Notes: generated from the letters alone by a model not told the origin. Positions 43,991 to 54,513 are shown, counted from the stretch's first letter. The stretch: DNA of 64,000 nt from Oligoflexia bacterium (GCA_023954355.1 JAMLID010000010.1:1-64000); one strand, 5' to 3'. Numbers and translations are program-made.

Positions 43991-45817
43991 ATGTTGCAAT
44001 TTAAGTCAATAAGCTATATTTACGAAAACGCAAAAGATGCTTTAATTAGGTTTCCCTTTGTGCTTCTAAGCGCACTAATCGCATTTATTGATATTGTCTA
44101 CAATATTGAAAACAATAAAAACAGTGATGATTATTTGTCTTTTTATTTCTTTGCTCTAGGTATACCACTATTTCTGGCATTAAGACTTTTTCTTGAATCA
44201 TTTGAAGTACGATCAAAACTGAAATGCTTAATTCTTTATTTATTAGGTACTTTAGCTCTTTATTTGTTTTATCTACAGTACAAAAGCAATTTCACTAACA
44301 GTACATTTTTAAAATTGCTGCTTTTGGCACTAGAAATACATTTGCTTGTTGCCTTTATTGCTTTTCTTAGAAAGGGCACATCGGCAGATTTTTGGAATTT
44401 CAATAAAGCAATTTTTATACGCATATTACTTTCTAGTTTGTATGCCGCAGTATTTTTTATCGGAATCTCTGGAGCACTAGGAGCAATATCTGTTTTATTT
44501 TCAGTAAAAATAAATTCGAAATTATACCAAGAGCTTTGGTTCTTTTCTGTTTTGATTGTTCAAACATGGTATTTTCTTTCAGGCGTACCAAAAGAATTAT
44601 ATTCGAATACATCAATCTATAATGTTCCCAAGGGATTAAAGATTTTTGTTCAATATTTACTGATACCACTAGTCTCACTTTATATGGTTATTATGTATTG
44701 TTATATGTTTAAGATTGGACTGACGTGGGACTGGCCAAAAGGATATATAGGTTGGTTGGTTTCTGTGATCTCTGTTTTGGGTGTGTTTAATTTACTTTTA
44801 GTAGAGCCAGAAAAAGAGAAAATAGAAAATAAATGGATATCAGTTTATGCCAAATATTTTTATATTTTATTACTCCCTTTGATTGGGCTTTTATTTGTCG
44901 CCTTATATAAAAGAACAGCTGAGTACGGTATCACAGAGCCAAGATTTTTTTTAATGACAATTGGTTTATTTTTGCTAATGCTTTCTTCTTACTTTCTTTT
45001 TAGTAAAAGAAAAAATATTAAAATTATTCCCATATCTATTTTTATAATAAGCGTCTTGATCAGCTATGGACCATGGAGTGCCTTTTCTATTTCTTTACGA
45101 AGTCAAAAAAATAGAGTTATAGAAATTGCCCAAGCTAATAATATGTTAGATGACCAAGGTAAATTAATTGCCACCAAAAACAAGGTAGCACAAGAAACTG
45201 AACAAGAATTAAGCTCTATATTTGACTATATTATTCGCAATCATGGCTTTGATGGATTAACGAGTTTTTTAGATACTGATATAGTGAGCAAAATTTTTTA
45301 TATCGATACTGTGAGCTACAATTATCGGGTGAGATATCTAAATGCTAAATCACTAATGAGCCATTTAGGTTTAAATTACTTCCAAGGGTCATATCTGAAT
45401 AATCAGCAGTGGTTTAGTTTTGTAGCTAAGCGTTCTCAAGTTTATGATTTAAGAAATTATCGATTATTAGTAAACTATCAAACAAAATATGATGATGAGG
45501 ATCGCGTAAAAATAGCTATTGATGGACAAGCATATACTTTAAAAATAAAAAAACAAGAAAGTGCAATTGAGCTTTGGGATGGCTCTGAAATGGTTGCGCA
45601 ATTTACATTTAAAGATTATTTATTAAAAATTAGAGAGAACAATCCTAAAAAATTGGCTGAGAATGCGAGCAATGAGCTTTTGGATAACAATAAATTTACC
45701 AATGAAGTAGGTAAAACGAAAAAAATAGATTTTTACTTAGAGTCTATTCACGGAAATTATACAAACAACAATGAAGTGAATATGAGCGGACTATCAGGAT
45801 TTTTCTTAGTTCGATAA
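43991..45817 (+). CDS. DUF4153-like polytopic membrane protein
   Basis: A 608-residue inner membrane protein with about 10 to 12 hydrophobic segments up to residue ~375, then a soluble C-terminal domain (about 380-608) with beta character. The start and helix layout match the DUF4153 family, whose function is unknown. AGGAG is nine bases before the ATG. The gene ends one base before the stop of a convergent small gene. No partner genes point to a role. Confidence 0.75.
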   Translation: MLQFKSISYIYENAKDALIRFPFVLLSALIAFIDIVYNIENNKNSDDYLSFYFFALGIPLFLALRLFLESFEVRSKLKCLILYLLGTLALYLFYLQYKSNFTNSTFLKLLLLALEIHLLVAFIAFLRKGTSADFWNFNKAIFIRILLSSLYAAVFFIGISGALGAISVLFSVKINSKLYQELWFFSVLIVQTWYFLSGVPKELYSNTSIYNVPKGLKIFVQYLLIPLVSLYMVIMYCYMFKIGLTWDWPKGYIGWLVSVISVLGVFNLLLVEPEKEKIENKWISVYAKYFYILLLPLIGLLFVALYKRTAEYGITEPRFFLMTIGLFLLMLSSYFLFSKRKNIKIIPISIFIISVLISYGPWSAFSISLRSQKNRVIEIAQANNMLDDQGKLIATKNKVAQETEQELSSIFDYIIRNHGFDGLTSFLDTDIVSKIFYIDTVSYNYRVRYLNAKSLMSHLGLNYFQGSYLNNQQWFSFVAKRSQVYDLRNYRLLVNYQTKYDDEDRVKIAIDGQAYTLKIKKQESAIELWDGSEMVAQFTFKDYLLKIRENNPKKLAENASNELLDNNKFTNEVGKTKKIDFYLESIHGNYTNNNEVNMSGLSGFFLVR

Positions 45818-45818
45818 A

Positions 45819-46280
45819 TTATTCTTCATCTGCTTTACGTATGGTGATTTTGCCTTTAGAGCTAATTTTTACTTTGACGTTTTCTAAGTCTATATTTCCG
45901 TTTTGTTTACATGTTTCCACAGCAGATTGAACTTCAGATGTAATTTTTTCAATAGTATTTAGCTGAACATCTTTTAGTTTGGCTGCAAATTCTGCGGCAG
46001 CTAATATTTTGTTTGCTCCGGTTTCAAAAGTTTGTTCCTTAAAAAGAGCTAAAATATTTGTTTTACAAGATTTTAAAGAGCCAGCTAAATTAGCTGTTAG
46101 TTCTAGTTTGTCGAATTCGCAGTTCTCAATGCTATTTCTATGTGAACTGACAAAATCTTCAATAATGCAGTTTTCAAGTTTTTGATGCAATTTATTGTCA
46201 TTGTTGTCAGCAGCAAGAGCTGAGGGACTAAATTGCATAAAGCTAATAATAGCAAATAACGAAGAGAGTGCTTTTTTCAT
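45819..46280 (-). CDS. small exported protein of unknown function
   Basis: A 153-residue protein with a signal peptide (ending SALAA) and an acidic helical mature part carrying four cysteines (about residues 38, 53, 73 and 129). No family recognised. AGGAG lies five bases before the ATG. It is convergent with the DUF4153-like gene and stands alone. Confidence 0.65.
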   Translation of the reverse strand: MKKALSSLFAIISFMQFSPSALAADNNDNKLHQKLENCIIEDFVSSHRNSIENCEFDKLELTANLAGSLKSCKTNILALFKEQTFETGANKILAAAEFAAKLKDVQLNTIEKITSEVQSAVETCKQNGNIDLENVKVKISSKGKITIRKADEE

Positions 46281-46405
46281 AAAAACTCCTAAATTTGACT
46301 TTAATTATGCAAGCGGTAGGCCAGGCCTAGGTCGATTTAAATGCGTAACCAGCCAATATTACTTAAGAAAATTAAATACAGCTGTACATAAGATAGACAA
46401 AAAAA

Positions 46406-48931
46406 TTAGCTGGGGTTGTTCAATACTTCATTGGGCTGTTTTCTCCAGCTGTCGCTAGAGCCTAGAGTAAGAACTAAGTTTCCTAGTATAAGAGTTAGAG
46501 CTACGCTTAGTGCTAGTGGGGTAAAAGCGATTACAAAAGTGCCTTCAAAGAAAATCCAAGAAATAATCCATGAAAGAAAAATGCTTAATCCACTACCTAG
46601 TAAACCAGCACAAAAGCATAAAAGAGAAAATTCTACAGATCGTTGAATGAATATTTGTTTTTTATGAGCCCCTAAAGACTGTAACAGACTTACTTCCCAT
46701 GCTCTTAGTTCTGATTGTTGGTTTGCGATAGAAAGTAGAACTACAAAGCCAGTAAAAAGTACGATAATGCTCATTAGATTAAGGCACCATTGCATTTTAC
46801 TAAGTAAGTCGAGGCCTTTTTCTATGGTTGATTTTAAATCAATCACAGAAATATTTGGATAAAGTCTAGATAGCTCAAAACGAATTTCTTCAATCTCTTT
46901 AGAGCGCATGATCGATCCTAAAAAGATTTGTGGAGCATCTTCTAAAAATCCCTCTTGAAACAAAACGAAAAAATTTGGCTGAAAACTAGTCCATTTAACT
47001 GTTCGAAAATTTACTACTCGTCCCTGAAGTTCTACACCTTGAATGTCGAATTTTAAGATATCACCAAGATTAATATTTAAGCGTTTTGCGAATCGTTGTT
47101 CTAGAGATATTTGTGCAATTTCTTCTTTTGAGTGGTTAAACTCTACACCTGAGTGTATCGACTCTGATGAGCGAAGATTATTTCGGTAACTTAAATTAAA
47201 ACCACGATTTCGAAAACGTGCCTCATTTTCTTCTTCACGAGTTTGGAATCCTTCAGCTCTTTTTTTTCTTTCAAACTCTTCATCGTTTATGCTTAATAGA
47301 CGAGCTCTAACCATAGGGGAAATATTTTCGAGCTTAGATTTTTTTTCTTTCACTAAACGAATTACTTCATCGATTTGGTCTTGCTGGATATCAAAAAGAA
47401 AAAAAGCCGGAAGATTCTTTTGATCGGGGTTTTCTATTTCGGCACTTAAACTAGCTCTCAACTGAGGTAAAAGATTTAAAAGTAACACACCTATGGCAAT
47501 AGCGCTAAAGGCAGCTAGGGATCGATGACCACTACGTGATAAATAAAGAAAAGCTTGTCTTATAGGCCAGGCAAATTTCACTGTAGGAACTTTTTTTAAT
47601 AAAGATAAAAATGCGTACCCAGCACCAAAGAAAAAGGCCGAAGAAAAAAGTAAAGAGGCTAAAAATACACCGGCGATTCTATAAGATTGAGCTTCATAAA
47701 GACTTAAAAGTGCAAATAAAATTAGTGCCGGAATAAATAAGAGTAATGTGATTATGTTCCATTTTGGTTCAGAAATAAAATTAGATAAGAGTTCTTTAGG
47801 GTTTTGAGTGCGAAGAGAAAATAAGAACGGAACAGAAAGTAGTGTAGAGCCCAAAATAGAAATTAATAGAGTGATCAATATAGATATGGGAGCAATCGAT
47901 ATGTTGATATTCATAGGATTGATAGATTGGATAAGCAGGTTAATCAATCGAATCTCTAAGAAAGCTAAAGAATAGGAAAGTGGAACAGCTAGTAATGACA
48001 AAAGAGTTATTTGTATTATTGGAATAGAAATCGCCTGTTTATAAGAAAATCCGAGCACCTGGTGTATTGCAAAGACTTTCGTTCGTTTTAGTAGCCAGGT
48101 TCGAAATAAATAAGCTGCCCCAAGGGAAGATAAGAAAAGTGCAACCAATGCAGACAATCCTAAAAAATCAGCAAGATAAGAGAGCATTCTACCTGAATCG
48201 CTTGCGGCATCGCTAGCTGCACGTATTCTTATGGATGGGTCAGTAAATTTTTGTGACCATTGATCAGCAAGAGGTTGAGCTTCTAAGTAGTTTTGAATTT
48301 TATAAACCTTTACAAAACTAACAGTACTTTCTGGTCGTATAAGTTTAGTGTGGTATAAATTTTCTAAGCTCATAAAAATTCGACCTGATAGGGTCAATGA
48401 GCGAAAGCTTTGGGTCGGGTCACTTGTGATGAAGTCATCTACGATAAAGACCTTATCTCCAATCTTCAAACTTGAGCCAATATCGAGATTTAATTGCTCT
48501 GCCAGTGGAGATTCGATCCATATTTTATTGTCTGTTAATATAGCGCTGGCTTTTCCACTTTCAATGACGCCTTTTTTATGAAGTTCAATAAATCCTCTGA
48601 CAGGAAAATTTGCTCCAATTCCCTTCAGCAAAACTAAACGTGATTCTTTGTTTGATTGGATCATCGAATAAGTTTCAATAAACTCAGAGTTCGAAAGCGT
48701 ATTTTTTTGAAACTCGCTTATGATTTCAATTTCATTTTGTGTAAATGGCCTTCTTGCAGAAATGGCAAGATCAGCGCCTAAAATATTTTGTGCATTTTCT
48801 TGCAAACTAGATTTTAGAGAGGCTCTGTATGTTTCTACAGCTAATAGACCAGATAGGCCTAGCGCTAAGTTAAGTACGAATAAAATAGAAAATTTCTTTT
48901 CGAGCTCTTTCCAAGCGTGACGAAGCAACAT
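46406..48931 (-). CDS. ABC transporter permease, FtsX/YbbP-like
   Basis: An 841-residue membrane protein with the layout of YbbP: one N-terminal helix, a periplasmic domain, about eight more helices in two groups, and a second FtsX-type domain at the C-terminus (SELRAWEVSLLQSLGAHKKQIFIQRSVE). It works with the ATPase encoded upstream as an export or mechanotransmission system of the MacB superfamily. Its ATG overlaps the ATPase stop by one base (TAATG) and follows AAGGAG. The trio tesA-ybbA-ybbP occurs as a unit in many proteobacteria. Confidence 0.88.
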   Translation of the reverse strand: MLLRHAWKELEKKFSILFVLNLALGLSGLLAVETYRASLKSSLQENAQNILGADLAISARRPFTQNEIEIISEFQKNTLSNSEFIETYSMIQSNKESRLVLLKGIGANFPVRGFIELHKKGVIESGKASAILTDNKIWIESPLAEQLNLDIGSSLKIGDKVFIVDDFITSDPTQSFRSLTLSGRIFMSLENLYHTKLIRPESTVSFVKVYKIQNYLEAQPLADQWSQKFTDPSIRIRAASDAASDSGRMLSYLADFLGLSALVALFLSSLGAAYLFRTWLLKRTKVFAIHQVLGFSYKQAISIPIIQITLLSLLAVPLSYSLAFLEIRLINLLIQSINPMNINISIAPISILITLLISILGSTLLSVPFLFSLRTQNPKELLSNFISEPKWNIITLLLFIPALILFALLSLYEAQSYRIAGVFLASLLFSSAFFFGAGYAFLSLLKKVPTVKFAWPIRQAFLYLSRSGHRSLAAFSAIAIGVLLLNLLPQLRASLSAEIENPDQKNLPAFFLFDIQQDQIDEVIRLVKEKKSKLENISPMVRARLLSINDEEFERKKRAEGFQTREEENEARFRNRGFNLSYRNNLRSSESIHSGVEFNHSKEEIAQISLEQRFAKRLNINLGDILKFDIQGVELQGRVVNFRTVKWTSFQPNFFVLFQEGFLEDAPQIFLGSIMRSKEIEEIRFELSRLYPNISVIDLKSTIEKGLDLLSKMQWCLNLMSIIVLFTGFVVLLSIANQQSELRAWEVSLLQSLGAHKKQIFIQRSVEFSLLCFCAGLLGSGLSIFLSWIISWIFFEGTFVIAFTPLALSVALTLILGNLVLTLGSSDSWRKQPNEVLNNPS

Positions 48932-49596
48932 TAAATCTCCTTAAGAAAGCCTTTTTCTAAAAGGTATTTTCTATCACACTGGTCTGCTAATTCTTTATTG
49001 TGGGTAACTAAAATAGTTGTTGTTTTAGTTTTTCTTACTTGGTTAAAGAAAGCATTCATTACTATTGATCCTGTATCGCTGTCTAGATTTCCGCTTGGCT
49101 CATCGGCCAGAAGCAAAGAGGGTGAGGTGGCAAGCGCTCTAGCTATAGCGACTCTTTGACACTCACCTCCGCTCATCTGTCTTGGTAAGTGATTTAAGCG
49201 GTGTTCTAAGCCTAAGTCTTTTAATAAGTTTGCAGCGATTTCATTTCTATTTTTTACTTCTAAGATTTCTAACGGCAGCAATACATTTTCTATAGCAGTT
49301 AAATGGGGTAACAGATGGTATTGTTGAAAGACAATGCCGACATTTTTTGCTCGCCACTGAGTGAGTGCTTCATTTTTCTGTTCATGCACTGGAAAGTTAT
49401 TTAAATAAATTTGCCCTCTATCAGCAATGTCTAGGCCAGCTAAAAGGGCAAGCAATGTAGATTTGCCACTACCTGATTGGCCTAAGATAGCGATTACCTC
49501 ACCTTGACTTACTTTAATTTGCAGGTCTTGCAAAATACTGATTTTTTTTTCACCTTGGAAATAATTTTTTTCTAATTGTGTAACATTAAGACTCAT
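48931..49596 (-). CDS. ybbA: ABC transporter ATP-binding protein, YbbA-like
   Basis: A 221-residue ATPase of the LolD/MacB group. Walker A is GQSGSGKST, the Q-loop lies in VFQQYHLLPHL, the signature is MSGGE, Walker B is LLLADEPSGNLD, and the H-loop is TTILVTHN. It pairs with the FtsX-like permease downstream. The ATG overlaps the tesA stop by four bases (ATGA). Substrate unknown; the link to a thioesterase/lysophospholipase suggests a lipid-related one. Confidence 0.92.
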   Translation of the reverse strand: MSLNVTQLEKNYFQGEKKISILQDLQIKVSQGEVIAILGQSGSGKSTLLALLAGLDIADRGQIYLNNFPVHEQKNEALTQWRAKNVGIVFQQYHLLPHLTAIENVLLPLEILEVKNRNEIAANLLKDLGLEHRLNHLPRQMSGGECQRVAIARALATSPSLLLADEPSGNLDSDTGSIVMNAFFNQVRKTKTTTILVTHNKELADQCDRKYLLEKGFLKEI

Positions 49597-50195
49597 AGTT
49601 TACTCTTTAAGAATTGGTATACGGTTTCAGCCATTATCTTATGACCTTCTTCGTTGGGGTGTATGCCATCAGCTAAGTTTAATTTTGGATTCGCAGCTAC
49701 GCCTTCTAGTAAGAAAGGTAAGAAATCCACTTTTTCTGCTTTAGCTATTTTAGGAAAAGTTGCAGAAAAATCTTTTGCATATTGGGTTCCATAATTTGGT
49801 GGCATAAGCATTCCTACAAAAAAGATTTTTATTTTTTCTTTTTTTGCCAATTGAATTGCTTTACTTAAATTTTTCTCTAACTGACTTAGCTTTAATCCTC
49901 TAAGACCGTCATTGGCTCCTAGGGCAATCATTAATGCATCAGGTTTGCTTTTAAGAGCCCACTTTACACGTCCTAGAGCTGATGCTGAGGTAGATCCACT
50001 AACGCCAGAGTTTGTGACTTTCCATTTCAAGCCACTATCCTGTAGTTTATTTTCTAAAAGAGCAGGATAAGCCTGTTCTTTAGCTATGCCGTAGCCCTCG
50101 GTTAGAGAATCGCCGATGATAATTAGTGTTTTAGTGTTTTCTGCGTGGGCAAAAGCGCACGAGATAAAAAAGGAAAAAAATAAAAAGAACTTCAT
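49593..50195 (-). CDS. tesA: SGNH-family esterase/lysophospholipase, TesA-like
   Basis: A 200-residue periplasmic SGNH hydrolase. The signal peptide covers about residues 1-18. Block I is GDSLTEG with the nucleophile Ser; the block III Asn lies in GANDG; block V is DGIHPNEEGH with Asp and His. TesA hydrolyses thioesters, lysophospholipids and arylesters. It is the first gene of the tesA-ybbA-ybbP operon. The ATG at 50195 was taken; a GTG one codon earlier is also possible. Confidence 0.9.
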   Translation of the reverse strand: MKFFLFFSFFISCAFAHAENTKTLIIIGDSLTEGYGIAKEQAYPALLENKLQDSGLKWKVTNSGVSGSTSASALGRVKWALKSKPDALMIALGANDGLRGLKLSQLEKNLSKAIQLAKKEKIKIFFVGMLMPPNYGTQYAKDFSATFPKIAKAEKVDFLPFLLEGVAANPKLNLADGIHPNEEGHKIMAETVYQFLKSKL

Positions 50196-50362
50196 CACTC
50201 TAGTCCACTACAGTTTTAGATTCATGAGCAAGTACTAAATAGACGCATTAGTACTGAATATATTATTTGGTGTTTTCTATTCGTTTCTGACGCAGATTTT
50301 AGAGGCAACACGCTGTGTAATGATTCTTGCTTTCGGTCTTGTAATTTTTTATTCTTTTTCCT

Positions 50363-50704
50363 ATGAAAAAGTTCATCCTACTTAGCTTTGTTTTATTACA
50401 TCCTTTGTCTTTCGCTTCAGAAAAGATAGAAAAAAAAGCAACTGATGCTACTCCTAAGAAACAGAAAGAAGAGTGGTTTCAATGTGAGCAAGATGATGAT
50501 TGCGTAAATATTAGCTTTTCGTGTGCGGGAGGCACTGTAAACAAAAAGTTCGAAGCCGAAGCAAGAGAGCTCTATCGCGGACAAAGTGCGATTCGTGATT
50601 GCGCTATAACAGAGCCTAAAAAAAACGAACTTCCGTTTCGAGTATTTTGTAAAGATAAAAAGTGTGGCAGCCAGGGGCGAAACCCTAAGATCGATTTTAG
50701 TTAA
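50363..50704 (+). CDS. small cysteine-containing exported protein
   Basis: A 113-residue protein with a signal peptide (residues 1-18, ending SFAS), a short Lys-rich linker, and a compact domain with six cysteines (WFQCEQDDDCVNISFSC, RDCAI, FCKDKKCG). The cysteine spacing suggests three disulfides. No family recognised. The ribosome site is weak. It is followed 67 bases later by another secreted-protein gene on the same strand. Confidence 0.68.
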   Translation: MKKFILLSFVLLHPLSFASEKIEKKATDATPKKQKEEWFQCEQDDDCVNISFSCAGGTVNKKFEAEARELYRGQSAIRDCAITEPKKNELPFRVFCKDKKCGSQGRNPKIDFS

Positions 50705-50771
50705 CCATCTAATATTATTGAATATTCAATCCCTGGCTCGTAGAGGCCGATAAGAATAGTAAGGGGTGGGT

Positions 50772-52109
50772 ATGTTCTATCGTAAATTTCTTTTTTTCGG
50801 ATTTTTGTTTCTATTGCCTTTATTTTCTATAGCAGAAGAAGAGTTTTCTTATGATCTTGGTGCGGTGAAGTTTAAAAAGAATCCGTTACAGAGCGGTTCA
50901 ACTGCACCAAATGATGGTGCAATTTCGAATGATGAAGAGCATGTATATCAAATAAATTTTACTTCAAATCCATATAAGCAGAAAAAAAGAGCTATTTCAT
51001 CTTCTGATGAAAGCGCTAGTGAGCAAGTAGAAAGTCCAATTGCTGAAGTAGAAGATAGTGAATTTACAAACTGGAAGCCTAAAGCAAAACCACCATCAGC
51101 AGAGACCTCTCTATTGAATAGCTATGGTTTGTATTCTCCTCATGTAAAAACAATATCAGGGCAAAAAAGGTTATGGGTGGGTGGCTGGGTGAGTTCAGCA
51201 GACCCTTTTGAAGGATACTTGCAATTGCTGGATAATGGGGTAAATCCAGCAGAAATTTATGGTCCAGATAAAATTTATACAGGGTTATTAACTGATTCGG
51301 CAGATCAGAACGCCAACAACTTAAAGCTTTCACTTGCTCTAAAAGGGTATCACGTAAATGATCCAACGATCATTGCTCCACCTAGCGATGCAGGCCAAGA
51401 TCGTAGTACTTGGCTATATATGTACTTCACAATGCTTAGCAATCAAGTAGCAGAAAAGTGTCGCAAATCGAATCAAACAACTGAGCACTGCCCAGATTTA
51501 TTTGAAAAACACGATATCGGTTTTGCAAGTAGTATTGATGGCGGTGTTTCTTGGACATATAGGGGGATTGTTGTGACCGCTGCTGATAGCGGTGATGGTA
51601 AAGGAGCATGGACTCCTTCGGCAATCGTTGTAGAAAATGAAATATGGCTCTACTACAGCAGCGGACGGCAGGACTTTAACCAAGAGAATTTATTTCGCCT
51701 AAAGCTTCATGCTAATGGGCACCAAAAGCTAGACGCACCTCAAGCAGTTGACATAAGTGCTTTTAAAGCAGGAAAGTTATACGCAAATGCTGAGGTTGTG
51801 CAATATGAAAATAAAGGAAGAAAGCGCTTTTTAATGGTTGCCAATGATGGGCCTCAAAAAAATATTTCATTGCATGAGTCTGCAGATGGTCTCAACTTTA
51901 AAACCAAAGAAGAAAAATTAATTACGGGAAATGCGGTGGTTAGTCCATTCATAGAACAGGCATTTATGAACGAAGTGTCGTCTCACGGAGGTACGACGTC
52001 TGTATCAGCCTTTAGTGCTCCGCTCTTTTTAAGAATTTATTATGCTGAGAGAGTTTCTGCAGAAAGTTGGAAATTAAGAAAGACTGAGCTTAATTTCGAT
52101 TTAAAGTAA
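50772..52109 (+). CDS. exported protein with glycosidase-like beta-propeller
   Basis: A 445-residue protein with a signal peptide (about residues 1-22), a low-complexity linker (about 25-110) and a domain of about 330 residues. The domain shows repeated propeller-like segments: LWVGGWVS, DPTIIAP, DIGFASSIDGGVSWTY and WTPSAIVVENEIWLYYSSG. The spacing of acidic residues before aromatic ones resembles five-bladed glycoside hydrolase folds (GH43/GH32-like). Activity is unproven. The ATG at 50772 follows AAGGGG; a GTG two codons earlier is possible. Confidence 0.65.
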   Translation: MFYRKFLFFGFLFLLPLFSIAEEEFSYDLGAVKFKKNPLQSGSTAPNDGAISNDEEHVYQINFTSNPYKQKKRAISSSDESASEQVESPIAEVEDSEFTNWKPKAKPPSAETSLLNSYGLYSPHVKTISGQKRLWVGGWVSSADPFEGYLQLLDNGVNPAEIYGPDKIYTGLLTDSADQNANNLKLSLALKGYHVNDPTIIAPPSDAGQDRSTWLYMYFTMLSNQVAEKCRKSNQTTEHCPDLFEKHDIGFASSIDGGVSWTYRGIVVTAADSGDGKGAWTPSAIVVENEIWLYYSSGRQDFNQENLFRLKLHANGHQKLDAPQAVDISAFKAGKLYANAEVVQYENKGRKRFLMVANDGPQKNISLHESADGLNFKTKEEKLITGNAVVSPFIEQAFMNEVSSHGGTTSVSAFSAPLFLRIYYAERVSAESWKLRKTELNFDLK

Positions 52110-52224
52110 TATTCATTATTATTTCTTAATTTAGATTCTCTTATCTCTGAGTTAAGATTTTTTTACCTCGACTTTGATGATTCTATAGAGCTAGGCTACT
52201 CTTTTCATTTACGTGAGGAGTAAA

Positions 52225-53076
52225 ATGAGCTTATTTCTAATTTCTATATTTTTAGCGCTATCTCCCTTTAACTCAAAAGCCTTGGTGTCATCACCAAGTG
52301 GTATTGCTGAGGGAGAGATGAATATAGAATTAAAGGCTATAGCAGAGAGAGGTAAGGTTGAGCCGAATGAGAATGTGGCCTCTCACCACGCGGCAAAAAT
52401 TAATATTTATCAGCTTTCTGTAAGTAGGGGTTTAAGTGGTATCGGGTTTGGTCTAGATCATTTTTTAAGACTTGATGCAAAGTTTTTTCAAAGTGGAAGA
52501 GAAGAAGTTAATCGGCAAATTTTTTATTCAAAAGATAATGGCAAATCGCTAACTGTTACATATGGATTCAATTTTGTGCATACTACCGCACATAGCGCTG
52601 GCATTTATGCCTCGCTAACTCCTTATGCAAAATTTAATAAAGATAAGTTTTCTCTTCCTCGTATTGACTTATGGGCTTTAGGCTTTAGAAGTGGCTTAGA
52701 GCTAAACAAACTTTGGTTTATTGAAGATAGTGTTCACTACGGTTCGGGGTTTTCTGGACGGCAAAATTCCTATTTAGCATTTACTCACTTATTCGCTCTA
52801 CGCTTAGAGCCTCTAGTTAGTCTGCCGATGATTTTAAAAATTGGCCCCTATGCAGAATTAGATCTTAAAGATCGTTATGATGAAAAGTATGACACAGCAT
52901 TTTCTGCCGTCGGAAGGCGAGATCGAATTAGAGCGATGAAAGTTGGTTTTTTGGGAACTGTAGATATTACATTTAGTGATACTCTTTATTCGTCTCTATC
53001 GTATGTTCAGAAATTAGGTGGCTATGATGCTCCTGCGACGAACGCAACGGCTCTCACAATTGGAGCAAATTTTTAA
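52225..53076 (+). CDS. outer-membrane-beta-barrel-like exported protein
   Basis: A 283-residue protein with a signal peptide (ending near SKALV) and a mature part made of alternating amphipathic strands with many aromatic residues (YGFNFVHTTAHSAGIYASL, LSYVQKLGGYDAP) and a C-terminal TIGANF, a typical outer membrane barrel end with Phe last. The start at 52225 has GAGGAG four bases before; the GTG at 52213 has none. Function unknown; a small pore or adhesin is possible. Confidence 0.7.
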   Translation: MSLFLISIFLALSPFNSKALVSSPSGIAEGEMNIELKAIAERGKVEPNENVASHHAAKINIYQLSVSRGLSGIGFGLDHFLRLDAKFFQSGREEVNRQIFYSKDNGKSLTVTYGFNFVHTTAHSAGIYASLTPYAKFNKDKFSLPRIDLWALGFRSGLELNKLWFIEDSVHYGSGFSGRQNSYLAFTHLFALRLEPLVSLPMILKIGPYAELDLKDRYDEKYDTAFSAVGRRDRIRAMKVGFLGTVDITFSDTLYSSLSYVQKLGGYDAPATNATALTIGANF

Positions 53077-53174
53077 AAAATTTGTTTAAGCTAAAATCTA
53101 ATTTGGTTTCTATTTTCTTGACGCTTCGCTTTTGTGGCAATTTTTCATGCAAGCTATGCTAGTCTTTTTACATT

Positions 53175-54494
53175 ATGAGTAATACAGAACCAAAATTGAA
53201 GCGCAATATAGGGCTTATCGCCTTAACACTTTACGGCATTGGAGACATTCTCGGTGCAGGGATTTACGGTCTTGTCGGTAAAGCGGCTGGAGAAATGGGT
53301 TCAGCCGCTTGGATGGGCTTTTTAGTGAGCATGTGCGCAGCTGGGCTTACTGGTCTATCTTATGCGAGTCTTGGTTCTCGATACCCAAAAGCAGCAGGAG
53401 CCGTTTTCGCAACTTCAAGAGCATTCAATAAGGGTTTTCTATCTTATATAGTTGGTTTAGCGCTTTTGGCATCTGGCTTGACTTCAATGGCTACAGCGAG
53501 CAGAGCCTTTTCAGGTTATTTCTCTGGGCTTTTTCTATCTTTACCGATTCCATTAATTATCGCCGGTTTTGCTTTAGCACTCACATTTATTGTATTTTGG
53601 GGTATTCGCGAGTCGCTTTGGGCAAATGCTGTTTGTACTGTCATTGAAGTAAGTGGTTTATTATTAATTATTATTTTGGGTATTTCTTTTCTTGGAGAAA
53701 CTAATTATCTCAATGCGGTTACTGAGAGTAATCCAGAAGGGAATATTACGATTCCATTGATGCTAGGCGGAGCTGTGCTCACTTTTTATTCCTTTATTGG
53801 TTTTGAAGACATGCTAAACGTTGCCGAAGAAGTAAAAAACCCAAAGAAAAATATTCCAAGGGCGCTTATTTCTGCTGTAGCTCTTTCTTCGGTTATTTAT
53901 ATTCTTATCTGTTTGATTGCCGTATCGGTAATTCCTTCTAGTGAGTTGGCTCATTCGAAGCAACCGCTTGTAGATGTAATGGGAAGAATTGCTCCTTGGT
54001 TTCCTTCGCCTCTTTTTACGGTGATCGCTTTATTTGCCGTTGCAAATACTGCTCTTTTGAATTTTATTATGGGCTCTCGCTTGCTTTATGGGATGTCAGC
54101 TCAAGGATTGTTTCCTTCTTTATTTTCAAAAGTACACCCAACTAGAAATACGCCTCATCGAACCGTTTTATTGGTTGGGGCTATACTGTTAGTTCTTGCC
54201 TTCGTGGGAGAGATTTCTACTCTGGCGCGTGCAACAAGTGTGTTGTTGCTTTTATGTTTTGTAGTGGTGAATATCTCTCTTGTTGTTTTACAAAGAAAAG
54301 AGAAAATCCCAGGTACTTTTGAGGTTCCTTCGTTTGTTCCCGTTTTAGGTTCGCTCGTTTGCTTAGCCATGTTAAGTCAAACTAAACTTCAAGAGTGGCT
54401 GATTGCTGGTTCGATACTTATAGTGATTACAGTTTTATATTTTGTTCTGAGACCATCGGCAAACTCTATGGCTCAGCTGGGAGAGTTAGATTAA
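53175..54494 (+). CDS. APC-family amino acid permease
   Basis: A 439-residue inner membrane transporter with 12 hydrophobic segments. The helix 1 motif GIGDILGAGIYGLVGKAAGE is the classic amino-acid/polyamine/organocation substrate-binding break. The helix 6 FYSFIGFEDMLNVAEEVKNPKKNIPRA segment is also typical. Such proteins take up or exchange amino acids or amines. No regulators are adjacent. It ends 19 bases before the stop of the convergent methyltransferase. Confidence 0.92.
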   Translation: MSNTEPKLKRNIGLIALTLYGIGDILGAGIYGLVGKAAGEMGSAAWMGFLVSMCAAGLTGLSYASLGSRYPKAAGAVFATSRAFNKGFLSYIVGLALLASGLTSMATASRAFSGYFSGLFLSLPIPLIIAGFALALTFIVFWGIRESLWANAVCTVIEVSGLLLIIILGISFLGETNYLNAVTESNPEGNITIPLMLGGAVLTFYSFIGFEDMLNVAEEVKNPKKNIPRALISAVALSSVIYILICLIAVSVIPSSELAHSKQPLVDVMGRIAPWFPSPLFTVIALFAVANTALLNFIMGSRLLYGMSAQGLFPSLFSKVHPTRNTPHRTVLLVGAILLVLAFVGEISTLARATSVLLLLCFVVVNISLVVLQRKEKIPGTFEVPSFVPVLGSLVCLAMLSQTKLQEWLIAGSILIVITVLYFVLRPSANSMAQLGELD

Positions 54495-54513
54495 ATTTTA
54501 TCCTTGGCAGGCT